From positions 2,046,001 through 2,110,000 of the forward strand of contig NZ_OZ075067.1 in the NCBI RefSeq assembly GCF_964186585.1: DNA of 64,000 bases. Direction: 5' to 3'. Source of the DNA: Microbacterium sp. MM2322 (GTDB taxonomy: Bacteria; Actinomycetota; Actinomycetes; Actinomycetales; Microbacteriaceae). Positions 1 to 8,441 of this stretch are shown piece after piece. The number at the start of each line of letters is the position of its first letter. The stretch's first letter is position 1. Both the position numbers and the translations under genes were made by a program. The notes beneath the pieces are model-generated. The model saw only the letters and a list, made by a program, of their open reading frames with translations, was not told the DNA's origin and did no database searches.

Positions 1-597
1 GGCGATGACGGTGGGAAGAGTGGCGACGAGGTCGCTCATGCCGTCGCGGCCGGGGATGAGGCGCACGCCGCGGTGGGTAGCGGCATCCTGGTGGCGTTCG
101 GTGAACGACCTCGGGTGCATCTGCAACGCGAGGATCTCGATCTCGGCGCGCACCCGGTTGGGAGTGTCGCGGCGGCACCGCTGGATCGCGACGGCTTCGA
201 ACGCCAGCCGAACGTCGGCGGGGAGGTCGGCACCGGCATCCACGATCACGTCGACGTGGCGGCGCGTGATCATGCCCGCTTCCCACGCCGTGAGCGAGGC
301 CGCATAGTCCTCGACGATCGTCCGGGCCTGAGTGATGCGACGCTGCACGGTGCGGTCGGTGAGGCGGAGCACGCCACCGAGCTCGGCCGCGATGGCCCGG
401 AGCGCCATGTCCTGCGCCTGCACACGGGCCGAGGTTTCGGCCGCCTGCTGCTCGGCGAGCTGACCGGCGCGGGCCAGCACATGCAGTTGCACGATCTGCG
501 CGCGGGTGATGAGCTTCTCGACCATGGCTGTCTCGTGCACGATGTCGGCGAGGGGCGCGAGGCGTTCCCGGGTGCCGATGGTGCCGAGCGGGGTCAT
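1..597 (-). CDS. DUF222-domain (HNH endonuclease family) protein, C-terminus cut by window edge
   Basis: The visible 199 residues are the N-terminal part of an open frame that runs off the left edge without a stop. Residues about 20-190 match the helical DUF222 region that precedes an HNH nuclease domain in many actinobacterial proteins: a helix rich in ITRAQIV, then the stretch LTDRTVQRRITQAR and the motif ITRRHVDVIVDAG. The HNH motif itself would lie beyond the edge, so nuclease activity is inferred from the family. The start is the ATG at 597; no better upstream start is seen. These genes are highly duplicated in Microbacteriaceae and their role is unknown. The frame on the opposite strand is a shadow. 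Confidence 0.8.
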   Translation of the reverse strand, partial: MTPLGTIGTRERLAPLADIVHETAMVEKLITRAQIVQLHVLARAGQLAEQQAAETSARVQAQDMALRAIAAELGGVLRLTDRTVQRRITQARTIVEDYAASLTAWEAGMITRRHVDVIVDAGADLPADVRLAFEAVAIQRCRRDTPNRVRAEIEILALQMHPRSFTERHQDAATHRGVRLIPGRDGMSDLVATLPTVIA

Positions 598-658
598 GTC
601 TCCATTGTGGTGGGGGCCTCCGACATCGGTTTCGAGCCGGATGCGCCCGCGAACCGGG

Positions 659-1066
659 TCAGCCGTCGGCAGCGTGCCGGGGCGGATTGAACATGAATTC
701 GAGCCGCACTCCGTTGTCGTCTTCGACGAAGGAGGCGTAGTAGCGGTCGCTGAATCGCGGGTACGGTTTCGGCTCGCGGATCGCAGACCAGCCCGCCGCG
801 ATCGCAGCGTCGTGCAGGCGATCCACGTCTTCCCGAGAGTCCACGGCGAACGCCAGGTGCTGCCATCCCACGCGTCCGGTGCGGTGGGGTTCATCCTGCT
901 CGTCGCGCGCCGGGTAGAGGATCAGCTCCTCTTCGCCGCGGTACCACGAGACGGAACCGACGGCATCCTCTCGGGTGCACCCGAGCAGCCTCATGACGGG
1001 GTCGAACTGCGCGGTCGACCTCGACAGGTCGCGGACGCTGATGCCGATGTGATCGAAGAGAGGCAT
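659..1066 (-). CDS. VOC family (glyoxalase/bleomycin-resistance fold) protein
   Basis: A 135-residue protein beginning MPLFDHIGISVRDL, the typical first beta-strand and histidine of a vicinal-oxygen-chelate domain. A central GWQHLAFAVDSREDV and a terminal YYASFVEDDNGVRLEFMF provide the other expected metal-ligand positions (H and E). One VOC module pair spans the whole protein. The substrate cannot be told; the family includes glyoxalases, dioxygenases and antibiotic-binding proteins. The ATG at 1066 is chosen because an AGGA element lies about 8 bases upstream; a longer frame to 1120 lacks such support. It is transcribed divergently from the hydrolase at 1178. Confidence 0.85.
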   Translation of the reverse strand: MPLFDHIGISVRDLSRSTAQFDPVMRLLGCTREDAVGSVSWYRGEEELILYPARDEQDEPHRTGRVGWQHLAFAVDSREDVDRLHDAAIAAGWSAIREPKPYPRFSDRYYASFVEDDNGVRLEFMFNPPRHAADG

Positions 1067-1177
1067 GGTGACATCCTGCGGCACTCGAAGCCGTCGTGCG
1101 TGAGCCATGACAGGGGGCACGGTCAGGGCCTAGCGTGAGGGAAAGCGGTCCGATTCGAGAAATCAGGAGACACGTCC

Positions 1178-2014
1178 ATGCCCTTCATCACCACCGACGA
1201 CGGCGCCGAGATCTACTTCAAGGACTGGGGCGACAAGAGCGCCCAGCCGATCGTGTTCCACCACGGGTGGCCGCTGTCGTCCGACGACTGGGACGCGCAG
1301 ATGCTCTACTTCCTCGGCAAGGGGTTCCGCGTCATCGCGAGCGACCGCCGGGGTCACGGCCGGTCGTCGCAGATCGGAACCGGCCACGACATGGACCACT
1401 ACGCCAGCGACGTGAGCGCGGTCGTCGAGCACCTCGACCTGCGGAACGCGGTGCACATCGGCCATTCGACCGGTGGCGGTCAGGTCGCGCGGTACGTCGC
1501 GAAGTTCGGTGAGCCGCAGGGCCGCGTCGCGAAGGCCGTGCTGGTCGCGGCCGTGCCGCCGCTCATGGTGCAGACCGACTGGAACACCGAGGGGACGCCG
1601 ATTACGGTGTTCGACGGGTTCCGTGAGGCGCTCGCGGCGAACCGTGCCGAGTTCTTCGAGGCCGTGGCATCCGGTCCGTTCTACGGCTTCAACCGCGAGG
1701 GCGTCACGCCGTCGCAGCCGGTGATCGACAACTGGTGGCGGCAGGGCATGACGGGCAGCGCGCTCGCGCACTACGAGGGCATCAAGGCGTTCAGCGAGAC
1801 GGATCAGCGCGAGGATCTCGCGGCGATCACGGTGCCGGTGTTCGTGATGCAGGGCGATGACGACCAGGTCGTGCCGTACAAGGCGGCGGCGCTGCAGCAG
1901 GCCGAGATGCTGCAGAACTCGACGCTGAAGATCTACGAGGGCTACCCGCACGGCATGCTGACGACGCACGCCGATGTGCTGAACCCCGACATCCTCGAGT
2001 TCATCCAGAGCTGA
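1178..2014 (+). CDS. alpha/beta hydrolase, non-heme chloroperoxidase-like
   Basis: A 278-residue single-domain alpha/beta hydrolase. The nucleophile elbow is GHSTGGG with Ser97, the oxyanion region is HHGWPLSSDDW near residue 28, and the catalytic His is His258 in GYPHGML. The pattern HHGWP, DRRGHGRS and GHSTGGGQVARY is that of the bacterial non-heme haloperoxidase/esterase group, which makes peracids from short carboxylic acids and hydrolyses esters. The true substrate is unknown. The ATG at 1178 follows a GGAG element about 9 bases upstream. A strong hairpin follows the stop, so the gene appears monocistronic. Confidence 0.92.
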   Translation: MPFITTDDGAEIYFKDWGDKSAQPIVFHHGWPLSSDDWDAQMLYFLGKGFRVIASDRRGHGRSSQIGTGHDMDHYASDVSAVVEHLDLRNAVHIGHSTGGGQVARYVAKFGEPQGRVAKAVLVAAVPPLMVQTDWNTEGTPITVFDGFREALAANRAEFFEAVASGPFYGFNREGVTPSQPVIDNWWRQGMTGSALAHYEGIKAFSETDQREDLAAITVPVFVMQGDDDQVVPYKAAALQQAEMLQNSTLKIYEGYPHGMLTTHADVLNPDILEFIQS

Positions 2015-2023
2015 CGGATGCCG

Positions 2024-2055
2024 CGCGGCGTGACCCGTGGGTGGGTCACGCCGCG
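2024..2055. terminator. bidirectional intrinsic terminator between convergent genes
   Basis: A perfect 13-bp stem (2024-2036 pairing with 2043-2055) with a 6-base loop lies 10 bases after the hydrolase stop and just before the end of the convergent DUF2236 gene. It is flanked by few T residues, as is common in high-GC actinobacteria. Confidence 0.75.
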
Positions 2056-2067
2056 TTCGTCTGCGGA

Positions 2068-2979
2068 CTAGTGGCCCAGCCGCCGCAGCCGCTGGCGCGC
2101 CATGTCCTGCGCACGCGGCCCCGAGCCCAGGGCACGCTCCGTCACGCGCAGGATGAGGCGGGTCGCCGTCTTCACCGGCAGCCACGAGCGCCGCAGGCCG
2201 AGCTTCCGACGAATCCGCGGCGGGAAGGTCGCGACCGCCGCGGCGAACAGCACGCGGTAGGCGACGCCCATCATCCCGGAGAACGGCGGCTTCTTGAGGA
2301 AGCGCACGACGTCGTCGACGCGCTCGTCACGGCGCAGCTCGCCGCGGTCGAGGAAGCCGTCGATCTCGGCGCGCAGGGCGGCCTCGGTCAGCGGCGGGTC
2401 GGTCACGCGCATGAGGCGCCCGGCGGTGGCCCAGTCCGCGACGTAGGCGTCGGCGCCGCGCGGGATCGCCCTGCCGTAGGCCTGGTGGCTCCTGAGGAAT
2501 GCGTCGGTGAAGGCGAGGTGCACCCAGCGGACGAGGTCGGTCTGCTCGGCGGTGTAGGTGCGGGCGGAACCGTCACCGGCGACGTACTCGCCCTGCACGC
2601 GGCGGTGGAACCGGCCGACGCGGGCCGTCTCGGCATCCGCTTGGGTCGTCGACCCGTAGGTGAGCGTGATGACCCAGCGGACCGTGCCGGTGAGGCGCCC
2701 GATCGGATCGTCGCGGTAACGCGACCAGTCGTGCACGCCGGCGAGGGCGCCCGGGTGAAGAGCCTGCAGGAGGAGGGCGCGGATGCCGGCGACCAGGGTG
2801 CCCATGCCGGCGTGAACCGTCCACGCGGGGCCGTTCTCGACGAAGTATCCGGCGTCGTCGCCGTCGGCGAGCGCGCGGACGTACGGCGCCATTCCGGTGG
2901 GGTCACCGGCGAGGGCGGTGAGCAGGCGGGCGCGGAGGCGGGTCACGTGCGAAGGGGCCGAGGGTGGTGCGGGGGTCAC
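2068..2979 (-). CDS. oxygenase MpaB family protein (DUF2236)
   Basis: A 303-residue protein of the DUF2236/MpaB-like family, proteins thought to be heme-dependent oxygenases related to latex-clearing protein. Diagnostic pieces are LLLQALHPGALAGVHDWS followed by RYRDDPIGRLTGTVRW near residues 65-95, a later VHLAFTDAFLRSHQAYG and GRLMRV. Histidines in HPGALAGVH and RFHRRVQGEY fit the conserved family positions. The GTG start at 2979 is used because the frame further upstream runs through GC-rich non-coding sequence. No signal peptide is evident. Substrate unknown. Confidence 0.8.
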   Translation of the reverse strand: MTPAPPSAPSHVTRLRARLLTALAGDPTGMAPYVRALADGDDAGYFVENGPAWTVHAGMGTLVAGIRALLLQALHPGALAGVHDWSRYRDDPIGRLTGTVRWVITLTYGSTTQADAETARVGRFHRRVQGEYVAGDGSARTYTAEQTDLVRWVHLAFTDAFLRSHQAYGRAIPRGADAYVADWATAGRLMRVTDPPLTEAALRAEIDGFLDRGELRRDERVDDVVRFLKKPPFSGMMGVAYRVLFAAAVATFPPRIRRKLGLRRSWLPVKTATRLILRVTERALGSGPRAQDMARQRLRRLGH

Positions 2980-3141
2980 GGTTCCAGCGTGCCATCGGTG
3001 TGGTGTCGCGGGGTCGGATTCATGGGCTTCCCGACGCGAGCGAGCGGCGCGCTCCGAGCGCGCGAGCCCTGGGGAGAGTGGGGCGCGGCCTTGGCGCCCG
3101 GCTCGGCAGGCTATGTCGGAGGCCTTTGGGATGCTCCGGAA

Positions 3142-3792
3142 ATGATCACTCGAATCCAAGCTCGTCTGATCGGTTTCGGCGTTGCCGGGATCATCGTGCT
3201 GACGGTTGCCGGTCTGCTCGCTGAGTCGTTTCCCTGGTTGCTGACGAGTGCGCTCACCGTCGTCGTTGTCGCTGTCATCGCGTTAGTCGTCCTAACGGTC
3301 GTCGCCGCGGTCGCGGTGGCAACCGCGCTGCCACCCCTCACGCCGATCTCAGAGACCTCGATCCTCGGCAAACACACCGCGAGCCTCGGAAAACTCCTCG
3401 TCCGGCTGCTTGCGTTTTTCGGCAACACGGCGCTGGCCTGGTTCGTGGCACTGAATGTCGCATTCCAGAGCAGGGAGAAGGTCGACTTGTCGATCCCCCA
3501 TCACCTCTGGGCGATCTTCCTCATCCTCGCCGCCCTGATCGCGTACACCTACTGGCTTTGGATTGCGGGCGACCTGCTTCGCTCGCGAAAGACTGGACGG
3601 CAACGGGGCTTGGTCCGCATATCGAAACACTGGCTTCGCCGCCTCAGAAATCCGCCACTCGAGAGATTTCTCCTCCGCTTAGCAGCCTGGCTCATGGATG
3701 ACCCATGGCTGCTGATCTTCGTTCTCACCATCTCACCGCTGGTGCTCACCGCAGTGGTCAGCGGTCTCTACAACGCAATCACGCACGCCTAA
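3142..3792 (+). CDS. hypothetical membrane protein, about five membrane segments
   Basis: A 216-residue protein with no family I recognise. Hydrophobic segments lie at about residues 8-30, 32-62, 86-108, 123-144 and 190-210, with a basic loop (RSRKTGRQRG) between the fourth and fifth. Codon use at third positions is less GC-biased than in neighbours (for example TTT, TTA and AGA codons), which suggests more recent arrival. The ATG at 3142 is the first start after the shadow region; ribosome-binding sequence is weak. Confidence 0.6.
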   Translation: MITRIQARLIGFGVAGIIVLTVAGLLAESFPWLLTSALTVVVVAVIALVVLTVVAAVAVATALPPLTPISETSILGKHTASLGKLLVRLLAFFGNTALAWFVALNVAFQSREKVDLSIPHHLWAIFLILAALIAYTYWLWIAGDLLRSRKTGRQRGLVRISKHWLRRLRNPPLERFLLRLAAWLMDDPWLLIFVLTISPLVLTAVVSGLYNAITHA

Positions 3793-3814
3793 CGTTCATC
3801 TCGCAGAGAGATCC

Positions 3815-4537
3815 TCACCCGTACACCCGCCTGAGCACCAACCGCTGCCCCAGCGTCCACGTCACCGTCGTCAGCAGATAGATCCCTGCCGCCAGCGGCA
3901 CGAACACCGCCACGACCGCGGTCATGAACTGCAGCGCCCCGAGCATCGCCACCGGAACCCCCGGCACACCTTCAACCGGCGTGACCCGGAACGCCCGCCG
4001 TGTGATCTCCCCTACCGCCGCGATCGCGAGCACGAGGCATCCGATCACCAGCCAGGTCGCAAGGCCGGCGGTCCCGGTTGACACGGCGTGCAGCAGACTC
4101 GTGCCGAGCGGGACGCCGAGCAGCGTCTGCGACAGCAGCTCGTTGGCATGCCCGGCGAGGTTCGGGTGGATGAACACGGAGTACAGCAGGCCGACGATCG
4201 GCGCCTGGATGAGGATCGGCAGGCAGCTGGCAAACGGCGACACGTTCTCGGAGCGGTAGAGCTCCATGGTTTCGCGTTGGAGGCGTTCCCGGTCGCCGCG
4301 GTACCGGGTCTGGAGTTCCCGCAGGCGCGGCGCGAGGCGGATGCGCGCTTTGTCGGCTCTGGCTTGGGCGATGCCAGCGGGGATGAGCGCCGCCCGCACC
4401 ACGAGGGTCACGAGCACGATCGCGAGCGCACCCGCGAACGCTCCCGTCCACGGGGTGAGGAGCGAGGTCAGGCCGATGAGGCCGCGGGAGGTGAGGTCGA
4501 GCAGGGTGGAGATGACAGGCAGGGTGGTGATGTCCAC
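3815..4537 (-). CDS. YidC/Oxa1/Alb3-type membrane protein insertase homologue
   Basis: A 240-residue polytopic protein with the Oxa1 core. A first membrane segment (GAFAGALAIVLVTLVVRAAL) is followed by the cytoplasmic helical loop APRLRELQTRYRGDRERLQ and then PFASCLPILIQAPIVGLLYS, which matches the conserved QxPI region of YidC segments 2-3. Short length and absence of a large periplasmic domain are normal for Gram-positive YidC. It lies apart from rpmH/rnpA and next to a DUF6412 gene, so it is probably a secondary paralogue rather than the housekeeping copy. ATG at 4537. Confidence 0.88.
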   Translation of the reverse strand: MDITTLPVISTLLDLTSRGLIGLTSLLTPWTGAFAGALAIVLVTLVVRAALIPAGIAQARADKARIRLAPRLRELQTRYRGDRERLQRETMELYRSENVSPFASCLPILIQAPIVGLLYSVFIHPNLAGHANELLSQTLLGVPLGTSLLHAVSTGTAGLATWLVIGCLVLAIAAVGEITRRAFRVTPVEGVPGVPVAMLGALQFMTAVVAVFVPLAAGIYLLTTVTWTLGQRLVLRRVYG

Positions 4538-4621
4538 GGGGTTCCGTTCGTCGGAGCGATCAGGGTCGGCTGATCGGCCGCGAACGGATGCCGGGGCACA
4601 CGGTGCCCGGACGGTTCGACG

Positions 4622-4897
4622 CTACGCGGCCGCAGTCACCTGACCAGGCCCGCGAGGGCGGACGTGCCCTGGAGCATCGGGATCGCTCTGCGCGAGCGGC
4701 GCCGTGAGTTCGGTGCGACGAGTGGGATGCGGGGTGGACCCGCGAGTGGCCGCGAAGCGCGCGGTCGCGAGGAGCGCGAGCGTAAGGACGGTGAGGGCGA
4801 GGAGCGCCATGGTGAGAGCGGATCCGCTCGTCGACGGGTCGACGGCGACGATGAGCCCGAGGACCTCGAGGACGACGCGCAACAGGTCGTGGATCAT
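4622..4897 (-). CDS. DUF6412-type small membrane protein
   Basis: A 91-residue protein with one or two membrane segments (about residues 6-20 and 26-47) and a soluble tail ending LAQSDPDAPGHVRPRGPG. The tail matches what I recall of the DUF6412 family, which sits beside accessory YidC paralogues in actinobacteria. The gene is upstream of and co-directional with the YidC homologue, with an 84-bp gap, so a small operon is likely. A role with YidC is inferred from context only. Confidence 0.7.
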   Translation of the reverse strand: MIHDLLRVVLEVLGLIVAVDPSTSGSALTMALLALTVLTLALLATARFAATRGSTPHPTRRTELTAPLAQSDPDAPGHVRPRGPGQVTAAA

Positions 4898-4941
4898 GCC
4901 CGCCTCCCGTCGCGTCGTGTGGCCCTCAAGCTAACGGAGTC

Positions 4942-5763
4942 TCACCCGAGCTGCACCATCTCCGCGCTGCGCTCCCACAGCTCCTGCGCGAGGCGCGGGT
5001 CGGTCGCCAGCCGGCGCGTCTTCGTGACGCGGTCGTTCTCGTAGTAGCCGCCGGGCAACCAGTCCTCGCGCGGCGTGCCGTCGGCGAGGAACACCAGGCG
5101 CTTGCCGCCCTCATCGGTCGTCGTCAGAACTCGGCGCATGACGGGCGTGTGGTACATCCAGCGGAACGGTCCCGACGTGTTGCCCGCGAAATTGGTCGCG
5201 ACGACGCCGGGGTGGAAGGCCACGGCTGAGACGCCGTCGCTCCCCCACCGGCGCTGGAGTTCGCGCGTGAAGAGGATGTTCGCGAGCTTCGCGTTGCCGT
5301 AGGCTCGCCGTCCTGAGTACCGACGCGCGGCATTCAGGTCGGTCACGTCGAACCGTGAGAACAGTCGTGCCGCGGCGCTCGCGGTCTGGATGACGGATGC
5401 CTCACTCTCGACGAGCCGCTCGCGCAGCAGGTTCGTCAGCAGGAAAGGTGAGAGATGGTTCACCTGGAACGTCTGCTCGAACCCGTCTCCCGTGAGCTCC
5501 CGCTTGCCGAAGATGCCGCCCGCGTTGTTCGCGAGGACGTCGATGCGCGGGTAGGCGGCGAGCAACTCAGCGGCCAGCCGGCGCACCTGCGCCAGCTCGG
5601 CGAAGTCTGCGAGGTGGTACGGCGTGCCGAGTTCGGCGGCGACGGCCCGCGTCTTCTTCGCTGACCGGCCGACGAGGACGACCCGGTGGCCGCGGGAGAA
5701 GAGCTGACGGGATGCCGCGGCGCCGATGCCGTCGCTGGCTCCGGTGATGACGATGGTGCGCAT
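4942..5763 (-). CDS. short-chain dehydrogenase/reductase (SDR), NAD(P)-dependent
   Basis: A 273-residue Rossmann-fold oxidoreductase. The cofactor motif TGASDGIG is at residues 7-14, the structural NNAG at 79-82, and the catalytic pair at Tyr155 and Lys159 (YGNAK). An Arg in VGRSAKK after the second strand suggests NADP(H) preference. The C-terminal half resembles retinol dehydrogenase/WWOX-like SDRs (FHPGVVATNF). Substrate unknown. It marks the last backbone-like gene before the accessory island. Confidence 0.88.
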   Translation of the reverse strand: MRTIVITGASDGIGAAASRQLFSRGHRVVLVGRSAKKTRAVAAELGTPYHLADFAELAQVRRLAAELLAAYPRIDVLANNAGGIFGKRELTGDGFEQTFQVNHLSPFLLTNLLRERLVESEASVIQTASAAARLFSRFDVTDLNAARRYSGRRAYGNAKLANILFTRELQRRWGSDGVSAVAFHPGVVATNFAGNTSGPFRWMYHTPVMRRVLTTTDEGGKRLVFLADGTPREDWLPGGYYENDRVTKTRRLATDPRLAQELWERSAEMVQLG

Positions 5764-6166
5764 CAGGCGAGTGTCACACCCGCGGCGGATGTCGGCGAAA
5801 CCATTGACGGAACGCTTCCGGGGATGGCGAGTCTCGGAACGTCGAAGATCAGAACGGCGCCGGATCGTGACTGTGCGGCTTCCGCCTGGCAGGAGTGAAC
5901 GCGACGGCCGGTGTCGGTGGATTTCGTTGAGGTTGTGGTTGCTCGCTGGCTGGCGGTGAGTTCACATCGGGAGCGGTAATCGGGCATCGTTGTGGGCGGG
6001 CTACTCACTCGTTTGGCGCGAACCGGCCAACATGAGTGGACGCTCGCCTCGAGCGCCAGGAGAGGCCGCCGTTGGATCTCGATATCCGCTCGCATCACGA
6101 CCCTCTAGGGTGCGGCATCGACAGATGCTTTGAGGTCTCCCTCTACGGAGGCTCGCTGTCTGCAGA
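5764..6166. other. 403-bp stretch without a recognisable gene, left edge of accessory island
   Basis: No frame here has convincing codon use, a ribosome binding site and a family resemblance. The stretch marks a compositional change: sequence to the left is GC-rich backbone, sequence to the right is visibly richer in A+T. I looked for a copy of the tRNA-Arg 3' end that could serve as an attL and saw none. Confidence 0.5.
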
Positions 6167-7912
6167 CTATGCGGGCTTTTCCTTTTCAGGGTCGGCCTCA
6201 TCAGTTCGCCCGATGAAGAATGCCCGCAGGTTGACCTCAGGAAAAACGCCATCCTGCAGGACCCCCAGCTCCCAAAGAATGAGCTGCTCGTCACCGGGCA
6301 GTAGCCAGATCGCCTTCTCAAGTTGTGCGAGACACCCCGTCCGATCGTCCCGGTCCCATGCGCGTTGCGCGAGATCTACGCGCAGCGTGGCGTCGAGGCG
6401 ATCGGGAAGTTCCAAGACGCTCTTGGATTGCTGGCGCAACGCCGCTTCACGTTCGTCAGCAAGCATTGCGAGTTCGCTTTCCGCCCAGGTGAACTGCCCG
6501 CCGAACGCCCAAATGGCGTAGGAGAACATCGACGGCGCATCAAGTAGATGGACATATGGATCTAGGTACTTTTGGGCGTCCGGACGTTCGAGCTCCTCAG
6601 CTACCATTGCGTGCCAAAGCAGATAGATGGCAATCATGGGGACGCGACGCGGATCCTTGGCTTCGCCTGGAAGCAACACCTCGATCTGTTGCAGAGGGAT
6701 GCGCAGGTCGACGACACCATCTGCGTCACCACGAGCCACGCTGTGCATGGACTCCACGAGCGCCGAGAAGATTCGTGGGCACTCGGAGGCCGCAAAGTTG
6801 CTGTACTGCGGGAGCCAAAGCTCAGGTGATGCGCGAACTCGGACGATCCCTGGGATTGCCGAGCGATATCGCTGTTGGAAGTCCGGGTCTACCCCGACCG
6901 GCGCCCGCTTAATGTATTGCCGGATAACGTGCTGGCACACCCGGTGTAGGCCCTCGAGACTCAGCACCGTCATGCCTTCGTGCCAAACGGTGTCATCCTG
7001 CTGGGCTAGTTCACGGAGTTCAGGAGCGAGGTCACGAAGTTCGTGCACTGTCTTCGACCGCACCTGATATGCAAAGTCCAGTGCCTTTGGTAGCTCGACA
7101 GCGCGTATTGGGTTGGAGGAGTTGATCGCATCGAGTCGGTAGAACTCTTCGCCGATGTGGTCGAGCACGAACCCCTGAAACTTGCGCCGGAGTGCAAGCA
7201 TGTCAATCTCTAGAACGGCCGCCCGGACCTTGGCCGTGCCATCCTCTCCGATTTCTGAACAGGCAGCATCAATAATCTTGCGCTTCCTCGAGTCGTAGTT
7301 CTCCCACGTGGATTCTGGGGCGGGCGCTTCCTTAGCAAGTGATTCGAGCGCGGCAACGAACAGCGTGTACGAAAGCGTCACGTCACTATCAGCGAACGCG
7401 ACAGCATCGGCGACCCTGCGAATCGCACGCATCACGGCCTCAAAATACGAGCGCTGAAGGGCAAGCAAGTCGGTGCAAAGCGCGCGCAGATCGTCGATCT
7501 CGGCATCAGAAATGAATCTCGTCGGCTCCAAGACATGACGCAGCAGTTTCTGGCGCCGGCGCCGTCCCGGCGCACCGCCGGCAACGACGCGCCGCGCCAG
7601 ATCCGGGTCGGAAAGGGCGACGACGTCGAGCCCAAACGCAACGACGTCGACGACATCGTCCACAAGTTCGTCACCGCCTGTAGCGATGTGAGGCGACGGC
7701 GAACCGTCCGGATCAGTCTTCTCCAGACGATCGATGGCCTCAACAACCACTGGCTGGACCTCGCCATGACCACTAGTGAAACGGAGAGTGCCAATTGGAA
7801 GGTCGATGTCCTCGGCGCGGCCACGAAGCCCATTCGTGTAGTAGACGCGCCGGTGCACTGTCTCGTACAAGTCTTCGGTCTTGAAGTAGATCCCGCTGGC
7901 AATCTGAAGCAC
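6167..7912 (-). CDS. large HEPN-motif protein of unknown function, possible defence effector
   Basis: A 581-residue soluble protein I cannot assign to a named family. Residues about 150-300 are helical and contain R285-S-K-T-V-H290, an R-x4-H motif embedded in FAYQVRSKTVHELRDL, which is the active-site signature of HEPN RNases. A preceding conserved-looking stretch (SYTLFVAALESLAKE) resembles the ApeA/Apea-like HEPN helix bundle. The C-terminal 150 residues are helical and TPR-like (LAQRAWDRDDRTGCLAQLEKA). Lower GC than the backbone and neighbouring nuclease genes point to an acquired defence locus. RNase activity is inference from one motif. Confidence 0.65.
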   Translation of the reverse strand: MLQIASGIYFKTEDLYETVHRRVYYTNGLRGRAEDIDLPIGTLRFTSGHGEVQPVVVEAIDRLEKTDPDGSPSPHIATGGDELVDDVVDVVAFGLDVVALSDPDLARRVVAGGAPGRRRRQKLLRHVLEPTRFISDAEIDDLRALCTDLLALQRSYFEAVMRAIRRVADAVAFADSDVTLSYTLFVAALESLAKEAPAPESTWENYDSRKRKIIDAACSEIGEDGTAKVRAAVLEIDMLALRRKFQGFVLDHIGEEFYRLDAINSSNPIRAVELPKALDFAYQVRSKTVHELRDLAPELRELAQQDDTVWHEGMTVLSLEGLHRVCQHVIRQYIKRAPVGVDPDFQQRYRSAIPGIVRVRASPELWLPQYSNFAASECPRIFSALVESMHSVARGDADGVVDLRIPLQQIEVLLPGEAKDPRRVPMIAIYLLWHAMVAEELERPDAQKYLDPYVHLLDAPSMFSYAIWAFGGQFTWAESELAMLADEREAALRQQSKSVLELPDRLDATLRVDLAQRAWDRDDRTGCLAQLEKAIWLLPGDEQLILWELGVLQDGVFPEVNLRAFFIGRTDEADPEKEKPA

Positions 7913-8172
7913 TTAGCCGACTCTCCTATGGCGTCCGGACAGGGGAAATCCCAACTGCGATCGGCTTCATTCCAAACTCGTATCAGGGCAGCGCTCGTTC
8001 GATCGGACGAAGCGCGCTACGGAGTACTGGTGCTCCCGATCGGGGAGGTGCTTGACATGCGTGGGCGGAAGCGTCATACGGTCGAAGCTATCGCTTCCCG
8101 CCTCCACGCAGGGGACCGGGTAGGGTGCCTCGAGCCTTCGTACGCGTCCTCTCGCGCCGATATCCTGCCCTC

Positions 8173-8310
8173 ATGCCTTTCGAGACTCTGAAATGCCCTG
8201 GGTGTGGGGTGCTTTGTCAGCACGAGTACGTGTTGGCTGGCAGCTACAAGCAGACGGTCCGATACCTGTGCAGGACGAAGGACTGCGAGTACAACCTCAC
8301 GCCTGGATGA
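8173..8310 (+). CDS. small zinc-ribbon-like protein (45 aa)
   Basis: Forty-five residues starting MPFETLKCPGCGV and ending CRTKDCEYNLTPG. The CPGC...C pattern near the start and C-x4-C near the end would form a four-cysteine zinc ribbon. It diverges from the HEPN-motif gene with a 260-bp gap. I chose the ATG at 8173 because it begins the ribbon directly; an upstream in-frame ATG at 8128 adds a basic, unlikely leader. Function unknown; it could be a partner of the flanking accessory genes or an orphan. Confidence 0.5.
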   Translation: MPFETLKCPGCGVLCQHEYVLAGSYKQTVRYLCRTKDCEYNLTPG

Positions 8311-8441
8311 CTCGGGCTTGCCGATGGGCCGCCTTACGCTGATCGACCCATTTCCGAGCGGTCACGCGGCCAATCGGACGCTCTCCGCATTGCCGCACGC
8401 CGTTGTTGATCTCCGCTTCGGTCGCAGGGTCATTGCTGGAT

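Noticed and set aside
73..690. Plus-strand frame at the left edge
   Set aside because: Antisense to the DUF222 gene, which has recognisable domain motifs.
2041..3141. N-terminal extension of the membrane protein gene at 3142
   Set aside because: The extension is antisense to the MpaB-like gene and lacks coding character; membrane segments begin only after 3142.
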